Positions 8,978 to 19,079 of a stretch of 64,000 nucleotides of DNA are shown here, piece by piece; positions within the stretch are counted from its first letter, which is position 1, and each line of letters starts with the position of its first letter. A program made the translations under genes and the position numbers. The stretch is from Cryomorphaceae bacterium BACL29 MAG-121220-bin8 (lineage in GTDB: Bacteria; Bacteroidota; Bacteroidia; Flavobacteriales; Flavobacteriaceae): NCBI GenBank assembly GCA_905181705.1, contig CAJIYP010000003.1, positions 372,001 to 436,000 on the forward strand. Reading direction: 5' to 3'. Below the pieces are notes generated by a model. The model saw only the letters and a list, made by a program, of their open reading frames with translations, did no database searches and was not told where the DNA came from.

Positions 8978-10064
8978 TTTTCAATCTTCTCTTAATTTGT
9001 TCAACAATTCTATTTGTTGCATCAGGTTTTGCCAATAACTTTATGGATTTAGAAAGCTCTTTACTGTAACTTTCATCATTAATTATTTTTTTAAATACAC
9101 TAAAAAACATTTTATTTAAATCTTTTTCCTTTACCATAACTGCAGCGTTATTTTTAACAATATTTATTGCATTTTTTGTCTGATGATCCTCAGTTAAATT
9201 TGGTGATGGGACAAAAATAACTGGCTTAGCAACAATACATAGTTCAGAAATTACACTAGCTCCAGATCTTGAAATAATATAATCTGCCGAATTATAAGCT
9301 TTGTTTATGTCTTTTATAAAAGGAAATAGTTTGACTTTTTGAGAATTATATTTTTTATATCTATCATAATATATATTTCCGCATTGCCAAATAATCTCAA
9401 TTTTATTATTATTAAAAAATTCTAAATTTTTAGAAATAAATTCATTGATACATTTCGCACCTAAACTTCCTCCCAGGACTAATAAGACCTTGTTGGGTCT
9501 AGAAATATCGAAATAATCATCCGATTCTTTTTTAGAAATTTTTGATTCATAAATTTCCTTTCGAATAGGATTACCTGTAAAAAATATTTTATTAGAGGGA
9601 AAGTATTTACTCATATTATCGTAAGCGACACAAATTGTTTCAACAGAGTTTGATAAAATTTTATTGGTTAGTCCTGCATAGGAATTTTGTTCCTGAATAA
9701 GTGTAGGTAACTTTAGTTTTGAAGCGACATACAAAATAGGACCACTAGCAAACCCTCCTGTGCCTATTACAAAATCAGGTTTAAATTTTTTAATAATTAA
9801 ATAAGATTTGATTAAACTATGTAATATTTTAAAAGGGATTAATAAATTAGAAAAATGTATATTTCGTTTGATTCCACTTATCCATAAACCTTTAATATTA
9901 TAACCGTGTTCAGGGACCTTGTTCATCTCCATTCTATCAATAGAACCAACAAATAAAATTTCTGAAGAAATAAAACTTTTTGATAATTCATCTGCAATAG
10001 AAATTGCAGGGTATATATGCCCACCAGTTCCTCCGCCAGAAATTAAAAATCTATATATCTTCAC
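8961..10064 (-). CDS. murG: Undecaprenyldiphospho-muramoylpentapeptide GlcNAc-transferase MurG
   Basis: Converts lipid I to lipid II on the inner face of the membrane (GT28 family). The GGGTGGHIYPA donor loop is at residues 10-20, VIGTGGFASGPILY near 100, the second glycine-rich loop LLVLGGSLGAKCINEF near 195 and the acceptor region SRSGASVISEL near 262 with PVIFVPSPNLTEDHQTKNA. 367 aa. Overlaps ftsW by 14 bp and murC by 17 bp, implying translational coupling. Confidence 0.97.
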   Translation of the reverse strand: MKIYRFLISGGGTGGHIYPAISIADELSKSFISSEILFVGSIDRMEMNKVPEHGYNIKGLWISGIKRNIHFSNLLIPFKILHSLIKSYLIIKKFKPDFVIGTGGFASGPILYVASKLKLPTLIQEQNSYAGLTNKILSNSVETICVAYDNMSKYFPSNKIFFTGNPIRKEIYESKISKKESDDYFDISRPNKVLLVLGGSLGAKCINEFISKNLEFFNNNKIEIIWQCGNIYYDRYKKYNSQKVKLFPFIKDINKAYNSADYIISRSGASVISELCIVAKPVIFVPSPNLTEDHQTKNAINIVKNNAAVMVKEKDLNKMFFSVFKKIINDESYSKELSKSIKLLAKPDATNRIVEQIKRRLKNGNKL

Positions 10065-11226
10065 TTAAAACTTTTAAAGGGTTACTATCATTTGTTTTTT
10101 CTGAGCCATTTTTATTTACACTAACACTTAAAACTATTCCAATAGCCATAAATGTCATCCAAATTGATGTTCCACCAGTACTTATTAGTGGAAGTGGTTG
10201 ACCAGTTACGGGAAAAAGTTGTACTGCTACACCCATATTTAAATATGCTTGGAAAACAATCGGCAATCCTACTCCTAAAGCTAGTAATTGTCCAAAAACA
10301 GTTTCTGATTTATATGACACTACAATAATCCTAAACAAAAGCCACGTATATAACAATAAAATAGAAACTGCACCAATTGTACCATATTCTTCTGTAATTA
10401 TAGCATAAATAAAGTCAGAAGTGCTTTGTGGTAATAAATTTTTCATAGAACTTTTTCCAGCTCCAACTCCAAAAACTGAACCATTAGCGATAGCCGATTT
10501 AGCTCTAATAATTTGATAGTTTGCCTTGTCACTTTCTGAGCCTAAATAATTTTCTATTCGCTTGGTCCAAGTATCTACTCTATTTGGCATCATTTCAGGA
10601 TAACTTTTGGTTAAAAAAATAAAAAATGTTAAAATAAAGATTCCTGAAAAAATTATAGCTATTAAATATTTAATTGGATATCGACCAATAAATATTAGAG
10701 TCAAAATCATTAAAAATATCATTGCAGCTGTAGAAAAATTTGATGGTAAAATCAACAAAATAACTATAGATATTGGCAACCAAAGTGGTAAAATTGATTT
10801 AGTAAACTTTATTTTTTGACTATAGTTTTTTGATAGGTAAAAAGCCGTATAAACCATCAATATTACAATTGCCATAGAAGAAGGTTGAAATGACAAGCCA
10901 ACAACAGGCAATTTAATCCATCTACTTGCATTTGCACCATCAATAACATTACCTTGTAAAGCTGTAAGCAATAATAAAATAATTATCACAGGCAATCCAA
11001 TAACTGATAAGCCTTTGAAATATTTATAAGGAACTAAATGAGTGGCATACATAATTAAAATTCCAATAAAAATAATTGCCACATGTTTGATCATATTTGA
11101 AAAAATAAGATCATTTCCAAAATTTGAGCTTGCACTATAAACGGGCAAAAATGAAAAAACAGCTAACAAAGACACAATTGTCCATATTATTTTATCACCT
11201 TTTATTTTTTCTAAAATCATTCCCAT
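10051..11226 (-). CDS. ftsW: Peptidoglycan glycosyltransferase / SEDS protein FtsW
   Basis: A 391-residue SEDS-family polytopic membrane protein with about ten predicted transmembrane helices. SEDS motifs visible include GANASRWIKLPVVGLSFQPS, the TDFIYAIITEEYG segment and PVTGQPLPLISTGGTSIW near the C-terminus. It polymerises lipid II at the septum with the FtsI transpeptidase encoded upstream. The ATG at 11226 shares its A with the murD stop (TGATG), so it is preferred over the TTG just upstream. Confidence 0.95.
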   Translation of the reverse strand: MGMILEKIKGDKIIWTIVSLLAVFSFLPVYSASSNFGNDLIFSNMIKHVAIIFIGILIMYATHLVPYKYFKGLSVIGLPVIIILLLLTALQGNVIDGANASRWIKLPVVGLSFQPSSMAIVILMVYTAFYLSKNYSQKIKFTKSILPLWLPISIVILLILPSNFSTAAMIFLMILTLIFIGRYPIKYLIAIIFSGIFILTFFIFLTKSYPEMMPNRVDTWTKRIENYLGSESDKANYQIIRAKSAIANGSVFGVGAGKSSMKNLLPQSTSDFIYAIITEEYGTIGAVSILLLYTWLLFRIIVVSYKSETVFGQLLALGVGLPIVFQAYLNMGVAVQLFPVTGQPLPLISTGGTSIWMTFMAIGIVLSVSVNKNGSEKTNDSNPLKVLSEDI

Positions 11227-12567
11227 CAAAGTTTTCTAACGCATTCTTTAAATTGATTTCCTCGATCCTCAAAGTTTTCAAACAAATCAAAACTTGAACA
11301 TGCTGGCGAGAGTAATACAACATCATTTGGTTTTGCAATTCTGTATGCAGAATTTACAGCCTGAGTCATACTTGAAGTTTCTATTATTAAATCTGAAATG
11401 GAAGAAAAAGTATCAATAATTTTTTTATTGTCTAGACCCAAACAAATTATAGCTTTTACTTTTTCTCTCACTAATGGTAATAATTCATTATAATTATTGC
11501 CCTTATCTACTCCACCAACAATCCAAACAGTTGAACTTTTCATTGAATCTAGAGCATAATAAACAGCATTTACATTAGTTGCTTTAGAATCATTTATATA
11601 TTTAACTTTTTGAATAGTCAGTACCTGTTCCATTCGATGATTGATAGACTGAAAATTACTTAGAGATTCTTTTAAATCTTGATTTGTAATATTTAATAAT
11701 TGAGCAACAGTTGCAGCTGCCATACTATTTTGAACATTATGCTTTCCTTTTAAGGATAAATTTTCTAATGATATCATAAATTTATTTTTATTTATTTCAG
11801 ATTTTATATTATTATTTTCTGAGTAGGTTTGATTGCACATATTACCTTTTGAATTAGAGAAAGGTATTTTTGAAGAGATTATTTGTCTAAACCTTAATTC
11901 TTCTTTAATTCTAACATCTTGTCCATTATAAATGAGAAAATCAGAACTTGTTTGATTAGAAATGATTTTAAATTTAGCATCAATATATTTTTTGAAACTA
12001 AACTCATATCTTTCTAAATGGTCGGGTGAAAGGTTAGTGATTACCGCTATAATTGGTTTAAATTTAGAAACTCCCTCCAATTGGAAACTACTTAACTCCA
12101 AAACAATGTAATCAAAATCGTTGTTTGCAATTAAAAAAGCAAAACTATTACCAATATTTCCTCCTATACCAACATTTAGACCTGAAGATTTAAGAATGTG
12201 ATAGATTAGGCTTGTAGTGGTTGTTTTTCCATTTGATCCAGTCACTCCAATTATTTTTGCATTTGTGAATCTACTGGCAAATTCAACTTCGGAAATTATT
12301 GGAATGTTATTTCTTATAACATGGCTTATTAAACTAGAATCACTAGGAATCCCAGGGCTTTTAATAATTTCACTTGCTTTTAAAACTTTATCTAAACTAT
12401 GTCTACCCTCTTCAAACTCTATTTCATTATCAATCAATATTTTTTTATATTTTGAATTTAATTAAATTTTTATCAGATAAAAAAACAGAAATTCCGTTCT
12501 GGCTAGCTAAATAAGCAGCTCCAACTCCACTTTCACCCCCACCTAAAACAATTAAATTTTCTTTCAC
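11226..12567 (-). CDS. murD: UDP-N-acetylmuramoyl-L-alanine--D-glutamate ligase MurD, interrupted by an apparent frameshift
   Basis: Adds D-glutamate to UDP-MurNAc-L-Ala. The uninterrupted frame (11226-12437) carries the central and C-terminal Mur ligase domains: ATP loop GVTGSNGKTTTTSL, NLSPDHLERY, GKHNVQNSMAAA, NDSKATN and SPACSSFDLF. The missing N-terminal nucleotide-binding strand lies upstream in another frame: a GTG at 12567, one nt after the mraY stop, reads (M)KENLIVLGGGESGVGAA... to FLSDKNLIK and then hits a stop. Dropping one T near 12450-12456 joins FLSDKNLIK to SKYKKILIDNEIEF in one frame of 446 aa, a normal MurD length. The total span is 3n+1, fitting a one-base insertion. Because the gene is essential, a sequencing or assembly error is most likely. 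Confidence 0.9.
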
Positions 12568-12568
12568 G

Positions 12569-13768
12569 CTATCTAATTTTTAATGTTATTAACGAGAGAA
12601 TTGCCATTAGTATTCCAATAATCCAAAATCTAACTACTATTTTACTTTCATGATAACCAAGTTTTTGAAAGTGATGATGAATTGGAGACATTAAGAATAT
12701 TCTTTTGCCAATTCCTAATCTGTTTTTTGTATACTTAAAATAACTTACCTGAATTATAACCGATAGAGTTTCGATTAAAAAAATCCCACAAATTAATGGG
12801 AGAAGTAGCTCTTTTCTAATAATTATTGCTATTACTGCTATTACTCCTCCAATAGTCAAACTTCCAGTATCTCCCATAAATATTTGAGCAGGAAAAGCAT
12901 TGTACCATAAAAACCCAATTAGGCCGCCAATAAATGCAGAGATAAAAATAACTACCTCACTAACCCTTGGTATATACATAATATTTAAATAGTCTGAAAA
13001 AATTATATTTCCTGAAATCCAGGCAAAAACACCAAGAGTGAGAGAAATAATGACAGATGAACCTGCAGCTAAACCATCTACTCCATCTGTCAGATTTGCT
13101 CCATTTGATACAGAGCTAATAATTAGTATTACAAAAAATACAAATACTATTAAATTAAGTTTGTTTGATTTATGTCCAGTCCAAGTTGTTAAATATGAAT
13201 AATCAAATTCATTATCTTTTAAAAAAGGAAGGGTAGTTTTTGTTGATTTATATTCAACTATTTCCTCAATATTACTAATTTTATTTTGATCTTTAATTGT
13301 AACATCTTGATGATAAAACAGAGTCAATCCTATTATAAATCCTAAAGAGATTTGTCCAATTATTTTAAATTTTCCTTTAAGACCATCTTTATTTTTTTTA
13401 AAAACCTTAATGTAATCATCTAAAAATCCAATAAATCCTAACCAAATTGTGGTAAATATTAATATAATTATATAAATATTTTTAAAATTAGAAAACAATA
13501 AAACTGGTATTATTGTCGCAATAATTATTATCAAACCACCCATGGTTGGAGTTCCTGATTTTTCTTTTTGACCCATGAGACCTAAATCTCTGACTGTTTC
13601 TCCTATTTGTTTTCTTTTAAGAAAGTTAATAATGTTCTTCCCATATTTAATTGAGAGCATTAATGATAAAATAAATGCTAATGCAGATCTAAATGATAAG
13701 TATTTAAACAAACTTGCACCTGGTAATTGATATTTTATTTCTAAGTATTCAAATAAAAAATATAACAT
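12569..13768 (-). CDS. mraY: Phospho-N-acetylmuramoyl-pentapeptide-transferase MraY
   Basis: Polytopic membrane enzyme that transfers phospho-MurNAc-pentapeptide to undecaprenyl phosphate, forming lipid I. Family motifs: [11 protein letters not shown] near residue 72, the aspartate pair [12 protein letters not shown] near 115, [12 protein letters not shown] near 228, [12 protein letters not shown] near 298, and the C-terminal histidine cluster [12 protein letters not shown] near 360. 399 aa with about ten transmembrane helices; the insertion near 150-195 is typical of Bacteroidota. One-nt gaps to murD and to the corrected murE. Confidence 0.97.
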   Translation of the reverse strand: MLYFLFEYLEIKYQLPGASLFKYLSFRSALAFILSLMLSIKYGKNIINFLKRKQIGETVRDLGLMGQKEKSGTPTMGGLIIIIATIIPVLLFSNFKNIYIIILIFTTIWLGFIGFLDDYIKVFKKNKDGLKGKFKIIGQISLGFIIGLTLFYHQDVTIKDQNKISNIEEIVEYKSTKTTLPFLKDNEFDYSYLTTWTGHKSNKLNLIVFVFFVILIISSVSNGANLTDGVDGLAAGSSVIISLTLGVFAWISGNIIFSDYLNIMYIPRVSEVVIFISAFIGGLIGFLWYNAFPAQIFMGDTGSLTIGGVIAVIAIIIRKELLLPLICGIFLIETLSVIIQVSYFKYTKNRLGIGKRIFLMSPIHHHFQKLGYHESKIVVRFWIIGILMAILSLITLKIR

Positions 13769-13769
13769 A

Positions 13770-15234
13770 TTATTTTTCGTTTTTTAAAAATTCCTGAAGT
13801 ACTTTTTTGTCATCAAACTCAATTTTACTATTTCCTTTTATTTGAAATTTTTCATGACCTTTTCCTGCAACTAAAATCACATCATTTCTTCCATTAATTT
13901 CGCAAGCAAACTTGTATAGCTTTTTTTCTATCTATAAAAGATGTTACCTTATGTAAGTCATTTTTATCTACACCAGATTTAATTTGTTCAATAATTATTT
14001 TTGGATCTTCAAACCTTGGATTATCAGATGTAAAAACTACTTTATCACTCAAAGAAGCGGCAATTCCACCCATCAAAGGTCTTTTGTTTATATCTCTATC
14101 TCCTCCACACCCAATTACGGTAATAATTGATTCATCATTTTTCTTTAACTCATTTAATGTTTGTAATATCTTTTTGATTGAATCTGGACTATGAGCATAA
14201 TCAACTATTCCTGTTTTATTCTCTCGGTTACTTATGACTTTCTCAAACCTTCCCTCAACAGTATTTAAAGCACTAATATTATTTAATAATTTATCTTCAC
14301 TAAATCCAAGTATCTTAGCCAAACTGTAAGTAGCCAAAATATTATAAGCATTAAACTCGCCAATTAATTTTGTCCAAATTTCTGAACCATTTATAGACAT
14401 CTTCATTCCATTAAAGTCTTTTTCAAAAATTTTTAAAGAAAAATCTGCTTTTGATTTTAATGCATATCTATAGACTTTAGCTTTTGAATTTTGTACTATA
14501 TAATTACCATTCTTGTCATCAGTATTTACAATAGCAAATGAACTGTCATTTAAAGAATCAAAAAAAATCTTTTTAACGTTTCTGTATTCGCTAAATGTCT
14601 TATGGTAATCTAAATGATCATGGGAAAGATTTGTAAAAACTCCAGCTTTGAAATGTAATCCATAAATCCTTTTTTGTTGAATCGAATGAGAAGAAACTTC
14701 CATAAAACAAAATTGAATATTAGATTCAACCATTTGGAATAAAACCTTATTAAGAGTTAACGGGTCAGGTGTTGTGAGTTCAGATTCTATTTTTTTATTA
14801 CCTATTATAATTTTGTTTGTTGAAATTAAACCAACCTTAAAATCAAATAATCCAAACAACTGAAACATTAAGTTTGCAGTAGTGGTTTTTCCATTAGTTC
14901 CTGTTATTCCAACAAGATTTAATTTTTTTGATGGATTACCATAGTAATTAGCACATATCAAAGAAAGTGATTCTCTGATGTCTTTAACTTTTACATAGGT
15001 AATATTCTTAATTATTATATCTGGCAATATTTCACATAAAATAACTCTAGCACCTTTTTTAATAGCTTGTAAAATAAATTGGTTACCATCTAAAATATTT
15101 CCAGAAATAGCAACAAATAAATCATTTTTATGAATTTTTAAAGAATTAAATTCTATTTTATTTATTCTTATTTCAGTTGATCCAATAACGGAATCAATAT
15201 TCACTTTATAGAGTATATCTTTTAAAATTTTCAT
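13770..15234 (-). CDS. murE: UDP-MurNAc-tripeptide synthetase MurE, C-terminus frameshifted
   Basis: Adds the third peptide residue. ATP loop [14 protein letters not shown] near residue 108, [19 protein letters not shown], and the DNPRFEDP motif, whose DNPR core indicates meso-diaminopimelate as substrate. In the unbroken frame the protein stops at 13894 after [11 protein letters not shown], lacking the last 40 residues. The missing end continues in another frame: [20 protein letters not shown] through to [12 protein letters not shown] and TAA at 13770-13772, one nt before mraY. The span is 3n+1, and removing one base in about 13905-13918 gives 487 aa, the normal size, and restores the 1-nt gap to mraY. 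Probably a sequence error rather than a dead gene. Confidence 0.92.
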
Positions 15235-17213
15235 GTCAATTCTAATATGATTTTTTTATGATTTGAATTTTTAATGATATTATATTTTTTAACTTTTAAT
15301 CCATCCCCTTTATAATCGACATTAAAACCAGAATTTTCTAGTATTGGCAAAACCTCATTGAAGTTTTTTCCTTTTATATTTTTAATCTCCCCATTTTTAA
15401 ACTCTATTTTTAATTGCTTGTTCTTTAATTTATTTTCAATAACATCATTCCAAGTGATTTCAGATTTAATTTGAGGTGTTATAGAATATAATTTTTCTGC
15501 TATTTTTTTAAATACTGGTGCTGCAACAGTTGAACCATAATATCCTTTACTTTTGTTTGGTTTATGAATAACTACAATACATGAATACTTTGGTTTATCT
15601 GCTGGAAAATAACCAACAAAGGTTGAAATATATTGTACATTATCTGTATTATAATCTACTTGACAAGTACCTGTTTTACCTGCAATTTTAAATTCATCTG
15701 ATTTTATGTTATAAGCAGTTCCTCCCTCATCGTTCACCACACTTTCCATCATTAATTTCACTTTTGATAAAGTTTCTTTGGAACAAATAGAGGGGTTTAA
15801 TACAATTTTATTAGAAACATTATTTATAAGGTTAATAGAACTTAATTTATTTATAAAAACTGGTTTTAGTAATTCACCACCATTTGCAACTGCATTATAA
15901 AATGCTAATGTTTGAAGTGGAGTAAGTGAAACTCCATAACCATATGCCATCCATGGTAATGAAAGACCATTCCAGCTTTTATCTTTTGGATCTGGAATTT
16001 TAGGTATACCTTCGCCTTTTATTGATAAATTTAAAGTAGAGTTTAAACCCATATTATATAGCCTGTCTGTAAATTTCTTAGGATTTTTCGAATATCCCTT
16101 GGTTATTATATCTACAATTCCTGTATTTGATGAAAACTTGAATACATCATTTGCTGTTATTTTACCGTATCCTCCTTTTTTTGAATCTCTCACTTTACTT
16201 CCATAAAATGATAATATTCCATCTTTCGTATCTATCAATGTAGAAGAATCAATAACATTATCTTCTAAAGCAGCTATCATTGCCATTAATTTAAAAGTAG
16301 ATCCTGGTTCATGAGATTCACCTACAGCATAATTTAATTTTTCATAATATTTACCTTCAGAGGTTCTTCCTAAATTTGAAATAGCTTTAATTGCTCCTGT
16401 TTTAGTTTCCATTACAACAACAGAACCATGATCCGCTTCAAACTTTTCTAGCTGTGATAAAAGTGAATGATGAACAATATCCTGAAAACCAACATTTATA
16501 GTGCTAACTATATCTAAACCTGCTTTAGGTTCTATTTCGCCCGAACTTTCAATAGGTTTCCATTTTCCATTTGATATTTTTTGCATTAGTTGAGAGCCAT
16601 TCTTTCCCCTCAAAACTTCACCGTATGCATGTTCCAAGCCAACTCCTACATAAATATTTTTATTATTTTTTCTTTCATATCCAACTGTTCTTTCTGCTAT
16701 TTTACCCAACGGGTATTCTCTAAATATTTTTTTTTCAATAATCAAACCGCCTCCAATCCCACCCATTTTGAATAAAGGCATTCGTTTAACATCATTCAAA
16801 ACATTTATAGAAATATTTCTAGCTATTAAATGATATCTCTTTTTAAGTGTTTTTGCATTAACTAATGAGTTTTTGAAATAAATTGAGGGTTTATTTAATT
16901 TTACAGATAATGCATTAGATAGAGGATTGACAAATTGATTAAAATTTTTATCTGATACAGTTACTGCATCAAAATATATATCATAATTTGTTGATGAAGA
17001 AGCTAATAAACTACCGTCATCTGAATAAATATTCCCTCTTTTAGGAGAAATAATAAAATTTTTAATTGTTTTTTCCTTAGCTAAGTTTCTAAACTTTTCC
17101 CCTTCTAAAAATTGAATTTGAAAAATTTTATAACCAATACCTAAACCTAAAAAAACTAGAATACTAGCAACAAAATACAGCCTGTACAAAAAGTTTTTTT
17201 GATTGGTTAACAT
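15231..17213 (-). CDS. ftsI: Penicillin-binding protein / septal transpeptidase FtsI (PBP3-like) with PASTA domain
   Basis: A 660-residue class B penicillin-binding protein: one N-terminal transmembrane helix (VASILVFLGLGIGYKIF), a dimerisation/pedestal domain to about 230, then the transpeptidase domain with the active-site serine motif STFK near residue 305, SSN near 358 and KTG in AGKTGTCQVDYN near 513. The final 60 residues resemble one PASTA domain. It cross-links septal peptidoglycan and pairs with FtsW. It overlaps murE by 4 bp and the FtsL-like gene by 1 bp. Confidence 0.95.
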   Translation of the reverse strand: MLTNQKNFLYRLYFVASILVFLGLGIGYKIFQIQFLEGEKFRNLAKEKTIKNFIISPKRGNIYSDDGSLLASSSTNYDIYFDAVTVSDKNFNQFVNPLSNALSVKLNKPSIYFKNSLVNAKTLKKRYHLIARNISINVLNDVKRMPLFKMGGIGGGLIIEKKIFREYPLGKIAERTVGYERKNNKNIYVGVGLEHAYGEVLRGKNGSQLMQKISNGKWKPIESSGEIEPKAGLDIVSTINVGFQDIVHHSLLSQLEKFEADHGSVVVMETKTGAIKAISNLGRTSEGKYYEKLNYAVGESHEPGSTFKLMAMIAALEDNVIDSSTLIDTKDGILSFYGSKVRDSKKGGYGKITANDVFKFSSNTGIVDIITKGYSKNPKKFTDRLYNMGLNSTLNLSIKGEGIPKIPDPKDKSWNGLSLPWMAYGYGVSLTPLQTLAFYNAVANGGELLKPVFINKLSSINLINNVSNKIVLNPSICSKETLSKVKLMMESVVNDEGGTAYNIKSDEFKIAGKTGTCQVDYNTDNVQYISTFVGYFPADKPKYSCIVVIHKPNKSKGYYGSTVAAPVFKKIAEKLYSITPQIKSEITWNDVIENKLKNKQLKIEFKNGEIKNIKGKNFNEVLPILENSGFNVDYKGDGLKVKKYNIIKNSNHKKIILELT

Positions 17214-17518
17214 TAATGTATAATTACTTTTTTTGGAGGGTTTTTCGAACTCTTTATTTCTCTTTCTTTCATAAATGATGCAACATTTGATTCCATTTTT
17301 AATCTCATCACACTTTTTCTGTTTTCTAAAAACTCACTTTCCAAAACAGAAATTTCATATTTTAAATCAGCAATTGATATAATTTTTTTATCAACTGAAT
17401 GGGAGGAAAAAATCATTATAATTGCCAGTGCAAATAGAAATATTATAAATCTCCAATTTTTTAATGAACCTTCTTCAATTAAAAAATTTCCTAGAACTAT
17501 TTTATTTATTTTATTCAT
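17213..17518 (-). CDS. FtsL-like small divisome membrane protein
   Basis: A 101-residue bitopic protein: basic N-terminal cytoplasmic part, one transmembrane helix (IIFLFALAIIMIFSSHSV, about residues 26-43) and a short periplasmic region with coiled-coil character (EISVLESEFLENRKSVMRLKMES). This matches the FtsL-like proteins encoded between rsmH and ftsI in Bacteroidota. Sequence similarity to E. coli FtsL is not recognisable by eye; the call rests on topology, size and position (4-bp overlap with rsmH). Confidence 0.8.
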   Translation of the reverse strand: MNKINKIVLGNFLIEEGSLKNWRFIIFLFALAIIMIFSSHSVDKKIISIADLKYEISVLESEFLENRKSVMRLKMESNVASFMKEREIKSSKNPPKKVIIH

Positions 17519-18408
17519 AATTTTTCTGCTGACCTTAACTTTGCACTTCTTGATCTACTGTTTTTCTTAATTTCCATTACACTAGGCGATTTGAATTTAA
17601 AAGACCTTTTAAATGGTAATTTATATTTACCAAAATCATCTTTTAATGGTTCCGATTCAAAACATCCATTTTGAATAAATCTTTTTACTATTCTATCTTC
17701 AACTGAATGATATGTTATTATAACAACTTTACCCCCCTTCTTTAAAACATCTGGCAGTTGGACTAACAACTTTTTTAAAGTTTCAATTTCATCATTAACC
17801 TCAATTCTTAATGCTTGGTATATTTTAGCTAATGTTTTATTTTCATATCCTTTTGAAAGAAATGGATCTAGAATTTTATTAAACTGCTCAGTTGAAATAA
17901 TTTTATTTTCATTTCTTTTCTCAATAATTAATTTTGCTATTGATCTTGAATTTCTTAGATCGGAGTATTCATAAAATATTTTTGATAATTCAGCCTCAGA
18001 ATAGTTATTTAATATTTCTGAAGCATTTAACTGTCCGTTCTTATTCATTCTCATATCTAACTTCGATTCATGTCTAATAGAAAAACCTCTTTCAGGTTTG
18101 TCAAATTGATAAGACGAAACCCCTAAATCAGCTAGTATACCATCAACCTTAGGGTAGCCATGATAATTTAAATTTTGTTTTAAAAACTTAAAGTTTTGAT
18201 TAATCAATAAAAGCCTATCATCTGAAATGCTATTTTCAATTGCATCTAGATCTTGATCAAAAGCCAATAACTTCCCGTTATTTCCTAGAACATTTAAAAT
18301 AGCTTTTGAATGGCCTCCTCCTCCAAATGTTAAATCAACATAAACTCCATCCTCCTTTATCTCAAGACACTCTATAGTTTCATTAAGCATTACAGGGTTA
18401 TGATACAT
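17515..18408 (-). CDS. rsmH: 16S rRNA (cytosine(1402)-N(4))-methyltransferase RsmH
   Basis: SAM-dependent methyltransferase (formerly MraW) acting on C1402 of 16S rRNA. Typical start MYHNPVMLNETIECLEI, the SAM loop YVDLTFGGGGHSKAIL near residue 25, LADLGVSSYQFDKPERGFS near 94, ALRIEVNDEIE near 195 and VVITYHSVEDRIVKRF near 225. 297 aa, normal. Overlaps mraZ by 11 bp. Confidence 0.97.
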   Translation of the reverse strand: MYHNPVMLNETIECLEIKEDGVYVDLTFGGGGHSKAILNVLGNNGKLLAFDQDLDAIENSISDDRLLLINQNFKFLKQNLNYHGYPKVDGILADLGVSSYQFDKPERGFSIRHESKLDMRMNKNGQLNASEILNNYSEAELSKIFYEYSDLRNSRSIAKLIIEKRNENKIISTEQFNKILDPFLSKGYENKTLAKIYQALRIEVNDEIETLKKLLVQLPDVLKKGGKVVIITYHSVEDRIVKRFIQNGCFESEPLKDDFGKYKLPFKRSFKFKSPSVMEIKKNSRSRSAKLRSAEKL

Positions 18409-18862
18409 TATTTTCTTGATTTCCCATTACTTTCTCAGATAAATCTGCAAAATCTATTTCAGAATTATTTATAACTTTTTCATAAGACTCTTTGTCCCAA
18501 ATTTCAACCATGTTTATTGCACTAGTTAAAACAAGATTGTTTTTAGAAAAATGTGTTTTTAACAAATCCTTTGGAATTAAGATTCTTCCATTACTATCCA
18601 AATCAACAACTCTTACTCCCGCAGTATACATTCTAATGAAATCATTGTTTTTTTTTAAAAATCTGTTAAGCTTATTAACCTTGTCCATTGTCAACTTCCA
18701 TTCACTATATGGATGCAACTCTAAACAGCGCTGAAATACAGATCTTTTTAAAATAAAACTCTCATTAATTTGATTACCTAATTGTCTTTTAATAGATATA
18801 GGTAGCATAAGACGACCTTTAACATCTGCCTTACACTCGAATGTCCCAATTAAATTAACCAT
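18398..18862 (-). CDS. mraZ: Transcriptional regulator MraZ
   Basis: A 154-residue protein with two tandem AbrB-like MraZ/SpoVT half-domains. First: GTFECKADVKGRLMLPISIK, second: VVDLDSNGRILIPKDLL, each with the DxxGRxxxP signature. MraZ binds repeats in front of its own gene and regulates the dcw operon; three matching repeats lie 39 bp upstream here. First gene of the cluster. Confidence 0.96.
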   Translation of the reverse strand: MVNLIGTFECKADVKGRLMLPISIKRQLGNQINESFILKRSVFQRCLELHPYSEWKLTMDKVNKLNRFLKKNNDFIRMYTAGVRVVDLDSNGRILIPKDLLKTHFSKNNLVLTSAINMVEIWDKESYEKVINNSEIDFADLSEKVMGNQENNVS

Positions 18863-18884
18863 CTACTATTTTTAGGTGTAAACT

Positions 18885-18892
18885 CAAATATA
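18885..18892 (-). promoter_or_regulatory. Putative -7 box of the dcw (mraZ) promoter
   Basis: Minus-strand TATATTTG fits the Bacteroidota -7 consensus TAnnTTTG. It lies 22 bp upstream of the mraZ start codon and directly downstream of the MraZ repeats, which would occupy the -33 region. No clear TTG -33 element is seen. Confidence 0.6.
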
Positions 18893-18900
18893 TCGAAATT

Positions 18901-18930
18901 TTACCACTTTTTACCACTTTTTACCACTTT
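18901..18930 (-). promoter_or_regulatory. MraZ operator: three perfect 10-bp direct repeats
   Basis: Three uninterrupted copies of AAAGTGGTAA (minus strand) with exactly 10-bp periodicity, so all GTGG cores face the same side of the helix. MraZ operators in other bacteria are arrays of short GTGG/TGGG-type repeats at about 10-bp spacing upstream of mraZ. Position just upstream of the -7 box suggests autorepression by blocking RNA polymerase. Confidence 0.85.
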
Positions 18931-19051
18931 GTTAATAAAATAATTATCAAGTAATTTAATAAACATAAATAATTGAATGTCAATAATTTAATCTTATATT
19001 ATTAGGTTAAAAAAACAGAATATGGTTAAAATTTTATAAATCTTAATTAAC

Positions 19052-19059
19052 TATATTTG
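19052..19059 (+). promoter_or_regulatory. Putative -7 box for the alpha/beta hydrolase-yihA transcript
   Basis: TATATTTG matches TAnnTTTG and is 20 bp before the ATG at 19080. It is divergent from the mraZ promoter about 160 bp away. No convincing -33 TTG. Confidence 0.5.
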
Positions 19060-19079
19060 TTTGTAGTTTAACTTTTTTA

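Noticed and set aside
13890..13930. Programmed +1 frameshifting in murE (and murD)
   Set aside because: No slippery sequence, nearby in-frame stop or pairing structure of known frameshift sites is visible, and two neighbouring genes show the same simple one-base insertion; sequence error is simpler.
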